From Herbaspirillum sp. Sphag64 (GTDB lineage: Bacteria; Pseudomonadota; Gammaproteobacteria; Burkholderiales; Burkholderiaceae_D), in contig NZ_JACHYE010000001.1 of the NCBI RefSeq assembly GCF_014192645.1, positions 254,350 through 318,349 of the forward strand: a stretch of DNA of 64,000 nucleotides, written 5' to 3'. Each line of letters begins with the position of its first letter. Position 1 is the first letter of the stretch. Made by a program: the position numbers and the translations under genes. This document shows, one piece after another, positions 50,540-62,350 of this stretch. The notes under the pieces are model-generated. The model did not search any database and was not told the origin of the DNA. It was given only the letters and a program-made list of their open reading frames with translations.

Positions 50540-50905
50540 ATGCGCCTAACGATCAACACCAAACGTATAAAATTTGATACAATTCGAGCCGACAAGGAAA
50601 TTCGCTGGATTGGTTCTTCTTACGAGGATCTACTGATATTTCCTACCGATCCAAGACGCGATGCAGGTTTTCAGCTCGGAAAAATCCAGGCAGGTCTGGC
50701 ACCCGACGACTGGAAACCGTTTGATGATGTCGGCACAGGCACCAGAGAAATTCGCCTCAGGGATGCAACGGGTATTTTCCGCGTGATGGTGGTGGCGAAA
50801 TTTGAGGAAGCAATCTATGTCCTGCATTGCTTCCAGAAGAAAATGCAAGCCACAGCCAAGCCAAGCCAGACAAGGAAATCGCCGCCGCCCGCTATCGGGC
50901 ATTGA
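50540..50905 (+). CDS. RelE/ParE-like (Gp49/HigB-type) toxin, C-terminus frameshifted
   Basis: Toxin of a type II toxin-antitoxin pair, family Gp49-like/HigB. Core motifs EIRWIGSSYEDLLIFPTDPRRDAGFQLGKIQAGLAPDDWKPFDDVGTGTREIRLRD and FRVMVVAKFEEAIYVLHCFQKKMQ are intact. The usual end (KP-DKEIAAARYRALIQKRS) is present in the DNA in another frame: a tandem duplication of AAGCC at 50858-50867 shifts the frame, giving SQTRKSPPPAIGH and a stop at 50905. Without it the gene would end at 50940, overlapping the antitoxin start. The first 17 residues are also atypical. Possibly inactive or altered. Confidence 0.75.
   Translation: MRLTINTKRIKFDTIRADKEIRWIGSSYEDLLIFPTDPRRDAGFQLGKIQAGLAPDDWKPFDDVGTGTREIRLRDATGIFRVMVVAKFEEAIYVLHCFQKKMQATAKPSQTRKSPPPAIGH
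50565..50583 (+). promoter_or_regulatory. Candidate toxin-antitoxin operator/-10 inside toxin 5' end
   Basis: GTAT-N8-ATAC (50565-50568, 50577-50580) overlaps a TACAAT -10-like hexamer (50578-50583). It lies inside the annotated toxin ORF, before the conserved IRWIGSS segment, hinting that the true toxin start was downstream (no ATG, GTG or TTG remains there in frame). Confidence 0.35.
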
Positions 50906-50926
50906 TCCAGAAACGGAGCGTCTCAA

Positions 50927-51268
50927 ATGAATCAAATTGATACCAAAGTACGGCATGTCACCAAAGCGGGGGCCAACCTGTTTGCAGAACTTGGTTTTGC
51001 ACCGGACGAGGCACAGACTTATCATCAGCAATCCCAGGAGCAAATCAGGAATACACTGGAACTCAAGGAGCAGCTCATGACGGCACTGGCCTCCTGGATC
51101 AAGGAAAAACACCTCAAGCAAGAGGAAGCAGCATTGATCCTGCAAGTTTCCCGGCCGCGCGTCTCCGACGTGGTGAACAAAAAAACCAGCAAATTCACCA
51201 TCGACGCCTTAGTTGACATGCTTGCGCGTGTTGGCAAGCCGGTCAAACTGACCGTCGGCGGAAGCTGA
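50927..51268 (+). CDS. XRE-family antitoxin (HigA-like)
   Basis: A 113-residue antitoxin with an extended helical N-terminus (AGANLFAELGFAPDEAQTYHQQSQEQIRNTLELKEQLMTAL) and a C-terminal helix-turn-helix of XRE type (KHLKQEEAALILQVSRPRVSDVVNKKTSKFTIDALVDMLARVG). It follows the toxin by 21 bases, and in the unshifted reading would overlap it by 14 bases. It likely autorepresses the pair. GGAGCG is 6-10 bases upstream of the ATG. Convergent with def. Confidence 0.85.
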   Translation: MNQIDTKVRHVTKAGANLFAELGFAPDEAQTYHQQSQEQIRNTLELKEQLMTALASWIKEKHLKQEEAALILQVSRPRVSDVVNKKTSKFTIDALVDMLARVGKPVKLTVGGS

Positions 51269-51276
51269 AGGACGCC

Positions 51277-51813
51277 TCAGTCGTCGTCCTTGGGATCAAG
51301 TTCTGGAAACAGAATGTCAGTGAACCCGAAGCGCGTAAAATCCTTGATCCGCATCGGGTACAACATACCAATCAAATGATCACATTCATGCTGCACCACA
51401 CGTGCATGAAAACCATCGACGGTGCGATCAATCAGATTGCCTGACTGATCAAACCCGGTGTAACGCAACTTGCTCCAGCGCGGTACCACACCGCGCAATC
51501 CCGGCACTGACAGGCACCCTTCCCAGCCCTCTTCGGTCTCATCGCTCAAGGGCGTCAAGGTCGGGTTGATGAGCACGGTTTCAGGGACTTCCGGTGCATC
51601 CGGATAGCGCGTGTTCTTCTTGAAACCAAAAATCACCAGTTGCAGATTGACGCCAATCTGGGGTGCCGCCAAGCCGGCACCATTGACTGCCCACATGGTA
51701 TCGAACATGTCAGCAATCAGTGCCTCCAGCTCAGGGGTACCGAATTGCTGCACCGGCTCAGCCTGACGCAGCAGACGGGGATCACCCATTTTAAGAATTT
51801 CTCGAATTGCCAT
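51277..51813 (-). CDS. def: Peptide deformylase
   Basis: Removes the formyl group from N-terminal Met, using Fe2+. The 178-residue protein has the three motifs [10 protein letters not shown] (about 46-54), EGCLS (C100) and QHECDH (H142, E143, H146). The C-terminus is acidic (ELDPKDDD). It is not next to fmt as in many bacteria but between a toxin-antitoxin pair (8 bases, convergent) and galU, so it may be a second deformylase; this cannot be decided here. Confidence 0.96.
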   Translation of the reverse strand: MAIREILKMGDPRLLRQAEPVQQFGTPELEALIADMFDTMWAVNGAGLAAPQIGVNLQLVIFGFKKNTRYPDAPEVPETVLINPTLTPLSDETEEGWEGCLSVPGLRGVVPRWSKLRYTGFDQSGNLIDRTVDGFHARVVQHECDHLIGMLYPMRIKDFTRFGFTDILFPELDPKDDD

Positions 51814-51852
51814 CTGCCACTCCTGCCAGTGTTATCGACCCGTCGCCAAACC

Positions 51853-52740
51853 TCAGGACTTCAGTTCCAGTTGTTTCAGATACTCAGTAAATGCAGGACC
51901 AGTTTCTGCATGCTTCATACCCATGGCAACCGTGGCCTTGAGATAACCGAGCTTGGAACCGCAGTCATAGCGTTGCCCTTGATAACGATAAGCCAGTACC
52001 GACTCGGCATTCATCAAAGCGGCAATCCCATCGGTCAACTGAATCTCGCCACCGGCGCCTTTGCCGAGGTTTTCCAGATAATCGAAAATACGGTTGTTGA
52101 GCACATAGCGGCCAACCACCGCCAGTGTCGATGGTGCCTGATCCGGAGCTGGCTTCTCGACGATGCCGTTGACCCGCTCCAGGTTCTCCTGATACGAGGT
52201 TGCACTGACAATACCGTATTGCTTGGTCTCGCTGCGCGGCACGTCCTGCACCGCTAGCAGACTTAAGCGTTCGCGCTCATAGACTTCGGTCATCTGAGCC
52301 ATGACCGGCTTTTGCCCGGCGGCGACATCCATGAAATCGTCGGCCAGCAAGACCGCAAACGGCTCGTCACCCACCACAGGGCGGGCGCATAACACAGCAT
52401 GCCCCAGACCCAATGGGGCCGATTGACGAATGAAGATGCAGGTCACGTTCTTGGGAATCACGTTGCGCACGATGTCGAGCAATTGCTGCTTGCCGGCCGC
52501 TTCCAGTTCAGCTTCCAGCTCATAGGCCTTATCGAAGTGGTCTTCAATGGCACGCTTGTTGCGGCCGGTGATGAACACCATCTCGGTGATCCCGGCAGCG
52601 ACTGCCTCTTCCACCGCGTAATGAATCAGAGGCTTGTCGACGATCGGCAGCATTTCTTTGGGCTGAGCCTTGGTGGCCGGCAAGAAGCGGCTTCCCAAAC
52701 CTGCCACAGGAAATACCGCTTTTCTGATTTTTCTACTCAT
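51853..52740 (-). CDS. galU: UTP-glucose-1-phosphate uridylyltransferase
   Basis: Makes UDP-glucose from UTP and glucose-1-phosphate for LPS, capsule and galactose pathways. The 295-residue enzyme has the pyrophosphorylase motif [82 protein letters not shown] and [17 protein letters not shown]-type spacing before ATG. Same strand as def (39 bases) and ligA (68 bases upstream). Confidence 0.97.
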   Translation of the reverse strand: MSRKIRKAVFPVAGLGSRFLPATKAQPKEMLPIVDKPLIHYAVEEAVAAGITEMVFITGRNKRAIEDHFDKAYELEAELEAAGKQQLLDIVRNVIPKNVTCIFIRQSAPLGLGHAVLCARPVVGDEPFAVLLADDFMDVAAGQKPVMAQMTEVYERERLSLLAVQDVPRSETKQYGIVSATSYQENLERVNGIVEKPAPDQAPSTLAVVGRYVLNNRIFDYLENLGKGAGGEIQLTDGIAALMNAESVLAYRYQGQRYDCGSKLGYLKATVAMGMKHAETGPAFTEYLKQLELKS

Positions 52741-52808
52741 GACTACTCCAAGAGAACATCAATAATTTTATTCAACGCTGTGGCATCATAGCTTGTGCGG
52801 GTACCGAT

Positions 52809-54920
<2,112 letters not shown>

Positions 54921-56276
54921 TTAACCGAACAGGCGTATGGCACGCTTGGAACCGGCGACCACCTGGGACGACTCCATGGCGCTATAAAACGCATTGACCT
55001 GCTCTGCAATATCACTCAGAGCGGCATCCGAGAGCAGATGATCGCTATCGTCAACGACAGTACCGCCAAGACGCATTGCCAGGGACCGGGCGCAGGCAAC
55101 CATGGCGTTATAGCCTTCACGGGCCTGACTGACACGCGGTACATCGAGCAACAAGGTCAGGCGATCAGTGGTCTCGGCCGAGCCGGTAACATTGGTCGAC
55201 ATCGAAAATAGCACTTCGCCCTCGCCGTCCTGCATTACCAGATGACCATCGGTCCGGCGATCAAACCCTTGCCGTGTAAGTGCCACCAGCAAGGTAGTGA
55301 CATTCCATGGCGCGCCATTGGAGCGTACATTGATACCCAATTGAACGTCATGATCGACGATAAATTGATGCAGCGATTTAGCGGTCTTGATGACATTCAT
55401 CATGTCCGGCACTTCTGGCTCACCACCGATGGAGTCCGTAAATTCGCGCAAACGCATGATCAGCTCGGAATAATCGAGCTCATTGATGGCGCTGTTACGG
55501 TTGGCCAGCTGCACGCCAACCAGCATTGCATTGTAAGAATGACCCGGGGTTACCGACTCCCATTTGCTGGTCGTTGTGCGGGCAATGAAATTGACTGTCT
55601 TGTTACCGACATAGCGCAGATTTTGGATGCCTGGCAGGATTTTTTCGGCACGCACCGGCGCCTCCAGCGCGATGGGAATGAGGCAGTCGATCAACTCATC
55701 GATCGGCAATTCGGCTGGCGCTGGTGCGGAAGCGGCAGACTGGCTGGCTGCCAGGATGGCTGGATCGTCCAGGGTGGCGGCAACATGGCTCAGATCGGTA
55801 TCGAGGTCTTCCCCGCCGAGCGGCTCGGTGGGATAGTCAGCATGACTATCGGCCGGTGTTTCCAGTGAGATAAAGGGTTCATCAGGCTGTGCAAACTGCG
55901 CCGCCGCCTCACTGAAACTGGATGGCGTGCGAGAGGATGACTGGTTTTGGGGGCGTTGTCTGGATGGCGCTGGTTGCGCGGCCTGGCGTGCTGGTTGCGG
56001 TGGAGCTTGTCGCAGCTCAGGTACTTGCTCAAGCTCGGGTTCACGGCGATCGTCGGCGTAGCGCGACTGGGGATGACTGTCATCTCGCTGCTCTGACGTA
56101 TCCGACAACTCGGGTTCAGAAGCATCGTCACCGTACATCAATACATCGTCATGATCTGTCGAAAAAGCACGTTCTAGCGATTTGCGCGTCTTGTGCTCCT
56201 GCCATTTGTTATACGAGATAACGCCGACAAGGATGACGCCGCCGATAATAATCAGGCTGGTTTGGAGGTCTGTCAT
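54921..56276 (-). CDS. zipA: Cell division protein ZipA-like
   Basis: A 451-residue bitopic membrane protein tethering FtsZ. One N-terminal membrane helix (TSLIIIGGVILVGVISY), a long Pro/Gln/Ser-rich flexible linker (about 60-200), and a C-terminal ZipA FtsZ-binding domain (NFIARTTTSKWESVTPGHSYNAMLVGVQLANRNSAINELDYSELIMRLREF ... LTLLLDVPRVSQAREGYNAMVACARSLAMRLGG). Between smc and ligA, a common betaproteobacterial order. The stop of a short upstream ORF overlaps its ATG. Confidence 0.9.
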   Translation of the reverse strand: MTDLQTSLIIIGGVILVGVISYNKWQEHKTRKSLERAFSTDHDDVLMYGDDASEPELSDTSEQRDDSHPQSRYADDRREPELEQVPELRQAPPQPARQAAQPAPSRQRPQNQSSSRTPSSFSEAAAQFAQPDEPFISLETPADSHADYPTEPLGGEDLDTDLSHVAATLDDPAILAASQSAASAPAPAELPIDELIDCLIPIALEAPVRAEKILPGIQNLRYVGNKTVNFIARTTTSKWESVTPGHSYNAMLVGVQLANRNSAINELDYSELIMRLREFTDSIGGEPEVPDMMNVIKTAKSLHQFIVDHDVQLGINVRSNGAPWNVTTLLVALTRQGFDRRTDGHLVMQDGEGEVLFSMSTNVTGSAETTDRLTLLLDVPRVSQAREGYNAMVACARSLAMRLGGTVVDDSDHLLSDAALSDIAEQVNAFYSAMESSQVVAGSKRAIRLFG

Positions 56277-56497
56277 GCCAAATATACCTTGGAATTTTTC
56301 TTGATAGAGATGCGCGCCGCAGCGCCGCTGGCAGTCTCCGTTACGCGATTCGCCGAACCGCCCGGATCAGTATGTTCAAACATGTTCGGCTCAATAAAAC
56401 TGGTCATAAAGGTCTTCGTGGATTCTTCAAACTCGCCAACAATGCTGGCACCATCTTGTGCAGTAAAGGCATCATCGCTGTACAACCACCGCCTCAA
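56273..56497 (-). CDS. Doubtful 74-residue ORF overlapping zipA start
   Basis: Frame of 74 residues (TTG start, RWLYSDDAFTAQDGASIVGEF ... KKNSKVYLA) whose TGA overlaps the zipA ATG (ATGA). No family is recognised and there is no Shine-Dalgarno at the TTG; an internal ATG at residue 31 is another start. The preceding promoter would transcribe it. It is either a short coupling leader or non-coding zipA leader sequence; it also accounts for most of the 306-base gap between smc and zipA. Confidence 0.25.
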   Translation of the reverse strand: MRRWLYSDDAFTAQDGASIVGEFEESTKTFMTSFIEPNMFEHTDPGGSANRVTETASGAAARISIKKNSKVYLA

Positions 56498-56520
56498 AAC
56501 GCTTGTATGACAAGCTGTTT

Positions 56521-56549
56521 AGGGTAGTGTCCCGCCTTGGGCTTGTCAA
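56521..56549 (-). promoter_or_regulatory. zipA: zipA promoter
   Basis: On the minus strand a perfect -35 TTGACA (56544-56549) and a -10 TACCCT (56521-56526) with exactly 17 bases between, downstream of smc. This would let zipA be transcribed independently of smc; a GCTTGT/ACAAGC hairpin (56501-56515) lies at the start of the transcript. Confidence 0.65.
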
Positions 56550-56582
56550 GCTGCCCATACTCTGGGGCGGCATATGCTCGAT

Positions 56583-59500
56583 TTAAGCGGCCTGCACATC
56601 GGCACTGAAGGTCGCAGCCGCCTCCATATCTACCGCCACAATCCGGGAAACGCCCTGCTCCTGCATGGTCACACCAATCAACTGGTTCGCCATTTCCATC
56701 GCGATCTTGTTATGGGAAATAAACAGGAACTGGGTATTGGATGACATCCGTTTCACCATATTGCAGAAACGCTCAGTATTGGCATCGTCCAGTGGCGCAT
56801 CAACCTCATCGAGCAGGCAGAATGGCGCCGGATTGAGCTGGAACATGGAAAACACCAGCGCGGTCGCCGTGAGCGCCTTTTCACCACCCGAAAGCAGGTG
56901 AATAGTGGCATTTTTCTTGCCGGGCGGCTGCGCCATCACCTGTACGCCAGAGTCAAGAATCTCGTCGCCAGTCATGATCAGCTTGGCCTGACCGCCACCG
57001 AACAGGATCGGGAACAGCTCGGCAAAATGCCCGTTGACCTTGTCAAAGGTATCTTGCAGCAAGCCACGGGTTTCGATATCGATCTTGTGGATGGCGTCTT
57101 CGAGCGTCGTGATGGCTTCGTTCAGATCGGCATGCTGGGCATCGAGGAAGTTCTTGCGCTCGGACGCGCTGGCCAGTTCGTCCAGCGCTGCCAGATTGAC
57201 CGCACCCAACGCCGCAATCGCATTGGTCAGACGGGTCACTTCTCCTTGCAGATAAGAAGGCCGCATATCCGGTGTCAATTTTTGCGACAGCGCTGCTTCA
57301 TCGGCCTGTGTATTGGCCAGCGCTTCCGTGAATTGCTCCTGATTCAGCCGTGCGGCCTGCTCCTTGAGCTGCAATTCGGTAATACGGTCACGCTGCGGCT
57401 GCAGGCTGCGCTCGGACTGCAAGCGGGTTTCCTCATGATGGCGCAGTTGTTGCGACAGCTGATCGAGCTCATGACGGGCATCGGCCAGAGCACGTTCCTG
57501 CTCGCTACGCTTATCCAGCAGCGACTGCAAACCGGCCTGTGCAGCTTGATCGTCCAGATTTTCCAGCTCCAGATTGCCTTGTTGCATGCTGGCAAACAAT
57601 TGCGCGGATTGTTCTAGCGCGGTAGCGATGCTGCGCTTGAGCTCGTCGATCTTGTTGCGTTGCGATTTTTCGGCAAATTCTGCTTCCTGCGCAGCGCGCT
57701 CAAGATCACGCAAGCGGGTGCGCGCATCGTTGAGCTGTTGTTCCTTGCCCAGATAGGTCGTTTGGCCTTGTTCGTGGGCTTCCTGCAATTCAGCCAGCTC
57801 GATATCGAGCTGTTCAAACTTGGCTTCAGATTCAGCCTTGATCTGTTGTTGCTCAACTTCCTGCACTTCAATTTCGGCCAGATCGGCGACGATCTGCGTG
57901 CTGCGCTGATTGAAGCGCTCCTGCACCTCAGACAACTTCATGACCTCAATCTGCAGCGTATGCACGCCTTGCGTCAGGCTGGCGACACGCTGGCGCAATT
58001 CCTGCAGGCGTTGGGTAGCGCCAGTGACCGCGGCCTCGGCACGTACCGCACGCGACTTGGCTTCCTCGGCCAGCATATGTTGCGCACGCTGCTGTTTGGT
58101 GATGTTTTCCATCTCCTGCTGGCGTGCCAGCATGCCATCCTGCTCCGAGTCAGAGGCATAAAAACGGACACTGGTCTGGCTGATAACATGCCCTTGCCGG
58201 GTCACAAAGCAGGCGCCGGCTGGCAACTTGCTGCGCTCGGCAAATGCGCTGGCCGTATCGTCAGCGATATAAATCTGGTGCAACCAATCCTGCATCAAAG
58301 CACGCAGGCCGGGATCGTTGAGTTGCAACAGTGTGATGAATGGCTTGAGTCCATGCTCGGCCGGCGCAACCGGTGCAGCCACCTGATTGGGCGCAAACAA
58401 AGCCAGCTTTGCTGGTGGCGCATCGCTGAAGAAGGCCTTGGCCCAGTCTAGATTGGAAACTTCCAGTGCCGACATGCGTTCGCGCAGCACCGATTCCAGG
58501 GCAGTTTCCCAACCCTGATCGATATGCAGCTTCTGCCACAGGCGCGGCAGATTGGCCAATTCGTGCTTTTCCAGCCAGGGTTGGACCTTGCCCTGACTTT
58601 GTACGCTTTCCTGCAGCTGCTTGAGCGCGGACAAGCGTGCTTCCAGCTGCGCCAGATTGTTGCTTTCAGTGGCTGCCAAACCCTGCGCGGTGCGACGCTC
58701 TTCTTCGACCCGGGGCAACTGCTCCTGCGCTTCCTCCAGCACCATGGACGCTTCTTCCAGCGCAGCCTGCTTTTCTTCCAGTTGCAGCTTGAGGTTGTTC
58801 AGGTGGGCATCGTCGGGCAATGCCAGACCGCTCTTTTCCTGCAACAGACGGTCGCGTCTGACCGCCAGACTGGAGAGGATATTGGAAGCATTACGTTGAT
58901 GCGCTGACTCCAGCTCGATCTGTTGCTGAATCTGCATGATCTTGCCGCGTGACTCAGTCGTCTTCAGCTGGGATTCACGCCACGCCTGCTCCAGCACGGG
59001 CAACTTGTCATTGGCATCCTGCACAGCCTGCTGTGCCTGTTCGACACGCATACCCTGCTCTTCCAGCGCAATTTCGGCCTCGGCCAGCTCGTCCTGGTGT
59101 TGCGTACCCTGACGCTGCCACTGGTCGCGCTGCGCAGTCAGCGAATTAAGCTGAGATTGCAGGCGGCTGCGCGATTCGATCACGAACTTGATTTGTGCTT
59201 CCAGACTGCCAATCTCGGCATTGGTCTGATACAGATGACCTTGCGCCGTATGCAAGCGATCACCGGCACCGTAATGAGCCTGCCGCATATGCTCCAGCTC
59301 GGTTTCGACGTGTCGCAGTTTGGCGGTTTGCTCTTCCAGGTCGATCTGTGCTCTTTCAATTTCACGGAAGAATTTTTCCTGCTCTGCCCTGGCTTCGTTC
59401 TTACGCAGCAGCCAGAGCAATTTTTGCTTCTCTTCCTGATCGCCTTGCAGCTCGTGGAACTTCTTGGCAACTGCCGCCTGAGACTCCAGCTTTTCAAGAT

Positions 59501-60110
59501 TGCTGCTGAGTTCGCGCAGGATGTCATCGAGCCGGGTCAGGTTTTCGCGCGTGTCGTGCAGACGGTTTTCGGTTTCACGACGGCGCTCTTTGTACTTGGA
59601 GACACCAGCAGCTTCTTCGAGGAAGATACGCAACTCTTCGGGACGTGCTTCAATAATCCGCGAAATCATGCCTTGGCCGATGATCGCGTAGGCACGCGGA
59701 CCGAGACCGGTGCCGAGGAAGATGTCTTGAATATCGCGGCGACGTACCGATTGATTGTTGATGTAATAGGTTGACGTACCGTCACGGGTGAGCGTGCGCT
59801 TGACAGCGATTTCGGCGTACTGGCTCCACTGTCCTGCGGCCTTGCCGCTGTTGTTGTCAAAAATCAGCTCGACAGAGGCGCGCCCAGCCGGTTTGCGGTT
59901 GGTCGAACCGTTAAAAATGACGTCCTGCATCGATTCGCCACGCAGCTCGGATGCCTTGGATTCACCCAGCACCCAACGCACAGCGTCGATGATATTGGAC
60001 TTGCCGCAGCCGTTCGGACCGACCACACCAACCAACTGCCCCGGCACCTGAAAATTCATCGGATCGACAAAAGACTTGAATCCAGACAATTTAATCGAAT
60101 TTAAGCGCAC
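56583..60110 (-). CDS. smc: Chromosome segregation protein SMC
   Basis: Condensin ATPase of 1175 residues. N-terminal Walker A VVGPNGCGKSNIIDAVRWVLGE, long coiled coil (about 170-500 and 680-1010), hinge (about 520-650), and C-terminal signature LLSGGEKALTATALVFSMF with Walker B PFCLLDEVDAPLDDAN. RLNSIKLSGFKSFVDP is the usual opening. I use the GTG at 60110; the frame continues to 60188 without similarity. Upstream is a chemoreceptor gene in the same direction. Confidence 0.97.
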   Translation of the reverse strand: MRLNSIKLSGFKSFVDPMNFQVPGQLVGVVGPNGCGKSNIIDAVRWVLGESKASELRGESMQDVIFNGSTNRKPAGRASVELIFDNNSGKAAGQWSQYAEIAVKRTLTRDGTSTYYINNQSVRRRDIQDIFLGTGLGPRAYAIIGQGMISRIIEARPEELRIFLEEAAGVSKYKERRRETENRLHDTRENLTRLDDILRELSSNLEKLESQAAVAKKFHELQGDQEEKQKLLWLLRKNEARAEQEKFFREIERAQIDLEEQTAKLRHVETELEHMRQAHYGAGDRLHTAQGHLYQTNAEIGSLEAQIKFVIESRSRLQSQLNSLTAQRDQWQRQGTQHQDELAEAEIALEEQGMRVEQAQQAVQDANDKLPVLEQAWRESQLKTTESRGKIMQIQQQIELESAHQRNASNILSSLAVRRDRLLQEKSGLALPDDAHLNNLKLQLEEKQAALEEASMVLEEAQEQLPRVEEERRTAQGLAATESNNLAQLEARLSALKQLQESVQSQGKVQPWLEKHELANLPRLWQKLHIDQGWETALESVLRERMSALEVSNLDWAKAFFSDAPPAKLALFAPNQVAAPVAPAEHGLKPFITLLQLNDPGLRALMQDWLHQIYIADDTASAFAERSKLPAGACFVTRQGHVISQTSVRFYASDSEQDGMLARQQEMENITKQQRAQHMLAEEAKSRAVRAEAAVTGATQRLQELRQRVASLTQGVHTLQIEVMKLSEVQERFNQRSTQIVADLAEIEVQEVEQQQIKAESEAKFEQLDIELAELQEAHEQGQTTYLGKEQQLNDARTRLRDLERAAQEAEFAEKSQRNKIDELKRSIATALEQSAQLFASMQQGNLELENLDDQAAQAGLQSLLDKRSEQERALADARHELDQLSQQLRHHEETRLQSERSLQPQRDRITELQLKEQAARLNQEQFTEALANTQADEAALSQKLTPDMRPSYLQGEVTRLTNAIAALGAVNLAALDELASASERKNFLDAQHADLNEAITTLEDAIHKIDIETRGLLQDTFDKVNGHFAELFPILFGGGQAKLIMTGDEILDSGVQVMAQPPGKKNATIHLLSGGEKALTATALVFSMFQLNPAPFCLLDEVDAPLDDANTERFCNMVKRMSSNTQFLFISHNKIAMEMANQLIGVTMQEQGVSRIVAVDMEAAATFSADVQAA

Positions 60111-60235
60111 GTTATCTACAGTTTCACAGAGTTTGACGGAAGCAGGCGAATTTACCCGCAATAGCCCGGTATCATAACATTCCAGCACGAAAAACCACCA
60201 AAATCAGCCCTGTCGATCGCTGTAATGCATTGCAA

Positions 60236-60270
60236 CAAAAATGGCCTGCACAAACGCTTATGCAGGCCAT
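60236..60270 (-). terminator. Terminator after chemoreceptor gene
   Basis: ATGGCCTGCA (60241-60250) pairs perfectly with TGCAGGCCAT (60261-60270) around a 10-base loop; on the minus strand it is followed by TTTTTG. Located about 85 bases after the chemoreceptor stop, before smc. Confidence 0.7.
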
Positions 60271-60356
60271 TGACGCCAGTTTTGCAGCACATGCCAACCA
60301 CATCGACAGGCAGCATCACAGCCTCTGCCAAGGTAGCATCGCCATATTGATCAAGA

Positions 60357-62111
60357 TTAGAATGTTTCCCAATCACCATCGTCACCGGCACGCGGTGCAA
60401 CCTGCTGCCGTGGCGCAGCAATCTGCGGCGCAGTCCTGGCTGGAGCAGGCTTTGAGGCAGGCTTAACCGATGTCGACCCAACTGGGACCACTTTGCGTAC
60501 AACTGAATTTGCAACCACCTTTGAAGTTGGGCGCGCAACGACTGCGGCGGGGGCGGAAGTCGATGTGTTGACTTGAAAGAAGGCAACTGCTTCCTTGAGT
60601 CGTTGCGCCTGTGCTTCCAATGAACCTGCAGCTGCGGCTGCTTGCTCAACCAATGCCGCATTTTGCTGGGTACCACGATCCATTTGCGTGATCGCCTGAT
60701 TGACTTGTCCGATACCACCGCTTTGCTCTTCGGTGGCAGCAGAAATCTCACCCATGATATCGGTGACACGCTGCACCGAGTCGACCACTTCGCCCATTGT
60801 CTGACCGGCGCGCTGCACCAGCTCCGACCCGGTATCGACACGGTTGACCGAATCTTCGATCAGGTCCTTGATTTCCTTGGCTGCTTGCGCGCTACGCTGG
60901 GCCAGCGCCCGCACTTCACTGGCAACCACCGCAAAACCACGCCCTTGCTCACCGGCTCGTGCTGCTTCGACTGCAGCATTCAGAGCAAGAATATTGGTCT
61001 GAAACGCGATTCCGTCAATCACACCAATGATGTCAGAAATCTTGCGTGAGCTTTCCGTGATGCCCTGCATGGTTTCTACCACTTGCCCAACCACATCGCC
61101 GCCACGCCGTGCAATGTCTGAGGCACTGTGCGCCAGTTGACCTGCCTGACGGGCATTGTCCGCATTCTGTTTTACGGTTGATGTGAGTTGCTCCATGCTG
61201 GAGGCTGTTTCCTCCAGTGAAGCAGCTTGTTGCTCGGTGCGCGAGGAAAGATCAAGATTACCGGCCGCAATTTCCTTGGCGCCGGTATCGATCGACTCGG
61301 TTCCACTCCGGATGCCGTCAATGACGGCGGCCAGACGTTCCCGCATACGCCCCATTTCATAGAGCAAACTGCGCTGGTCACCAGCACGCGTTTCTATTTG
61401 CATCGTGAGGTCACCACCAGCAATGCGCGCAGCAACATCCACTGCATAGGCTGGCTCACCTCCGAGACTGCTGGTGATATTGCGAATAATGGCCAGCATC
61501 ATTGCCGAGACGACGATGCCGACCAGCGCCAGAATCGCGCCCAGTCGCATCAGATTTTGATAGAAGTCACTTTGAACATCATTGAGAAACACGCCGGACA
61601 CCAGCAGCCAGTCCCACGGCTGGTAGTAAATGACGTAACTGACTTTTTGCGTGCGGTTACTGTCGTCCGTGCCTGGCAAGCGCCCCATGTACTCCACAAA
61701 GCCATGCTGCTGCGCCTGACCAAGTTTGACCATTTCGACGTAATACGGCTTGCCATCACTATCCTTGCGATCGGCCACATTCTTGCCAACTACACTTTTA
61801 TTGGTCGGGTGCATCAGCACTACGGGTTTGGAATCGAACACGAAGATGTAATTGTCGTTGTCGTAACGCATCGCCGAAATACGCTCGAGCGCGTGCTTTT
61901 TTGCATCTTCCAAAGTGGTGGTGCCAGCGGCGACATCGGCGGCGTAGCTCTTGACGATACCCTCCGCCGTTTCAACGACCCGCTTAAGCCCGGCTTGACG
62001 CTCGTTAATCATGTTCTGGCGAGTGTTCAACGCCGACCAGCTCGCCAGTACCAGCAAGCCGACCCACATGACAAGCAGGGAAAGCAACAGCTTCGATTTT
62101 AGTGTTTTCAT
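60357..62111 (-). CDS. Methyl-accepting chemotaxis protein with single-Cache sensor
   Basis: A 584-residue chemoreceptor. TM1 (about 9-28), a periplasmic Cache_2-type domain (about 35-185, with [13 protein letters not shown] and [16 protein letters not shown]), TM2 (about 190-210), HAMP, then a cytoplasmic coiled coil with the signalling tip ([50 protein letters not shown]). A Pro/Ala-rich linker leads to C-terminal DWETF, a xWxxF pentapeptide that tethers CheR/CheB. The ATG at 62111 has GGAG 8 bases upstream. Ligand unknown, possibly organic acid. Confidence 0.92.
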   Translation of the reverse strand: MKTLKSKLLLSLLVMWVGLLVLASWSALNTRQNMINERQAGLKRVVETAEGIVKSYAADVAAGTTTLEDAKKHALERISAMRYDNDNYIFVFDSKPVVLMHPTNKSVVGKNVADRKDSDGKPYYVEMVKLGQAQQHGFVEYMGRLPGTDDSNRTQKVSYVIYYQPWDWLLVSGVFLNDVQSDFYQNLMRLGAILALVGIVVSAMMLAIIRNITSSLGGEPAYAVDVAARIAGGDLTMQIETRAGDQRSLLYEMGRMRERLAAVIDGIRSGTESIDTGAKEIAAGNLDLSSRTEQQAASLEETASSMEQLTSTVKQNADNARQAGQLAHSASDIARRGGDVVGQVVETMQGITESSRKISDIIGVIDGIAFQTNILALNAAVEAARAGEQGRGFAVVASEVRALAQRSAQAAKEIKDLIEDSVNRVDTGSELVQRAGQTMGEVVDSVQRVTDIMGEISAATEEQSGGIGQVNQAITQMDRGTQQNAALVEQAAAAAGSLEAQAQRLKEAVAFFQVNTSTSAPAAVVARPTSKVVANSVVRKVVPVGSTSVKPASKPAPARTAPQIAAPRQQVAPRAGDDGDWETF

Positions 62112-62191
62112 TGTTGCAACTCCGAATTTTGCGAGCAAGATAAAGAATTATTTTTATAAACAACCCGACATATTACCGGAAGGAAATAAGG

Positions 62192-62220
62192 TTGACACCC
62201 CAGAGCTGCCTCAAAATTAT
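62192..62220 (+). promoter_or_regulatory. dapC: Candidate dapC promoter
   Basis: A perfect -35 TTGACA (62192-62197) with a -10 AATTAT (62215-62220, 4 of 6 consensus) at 17-base spacing. The leader to dapC would be about 125 bases. The same interval must also contain the promoter of the divergent chemoreceptor gene. Confidence 0.55.
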
Positions 62221-62350
62221 TGGTTATAGTGCACCCCGCCGTGGTCTCTGTCGAAGTCAGCTCTATGCAAAGGTATAATGTCAGACTCGCGATTGGCAAC
62301 GATCTTAGACAACCTATCGCCCATTCACTTTGCTTTTTACACTCTCCGCC

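Noticed and set aside
50540-51268. Prophage remnant
   Set aside because: Gp49-like toxins are named after a phage protein, but no integrase, attachment site or structural phage gene is nearby; a simple toxin-antitoxin pair explains it.
62112-62200. Sigma-28 (FliA) promoter for the chemoreceptor gene
   Set aside because: A TCCGGTAA sequence resembles the -10 GCCGATAA, but the upstream TAAA-like element is at the wrong distance.
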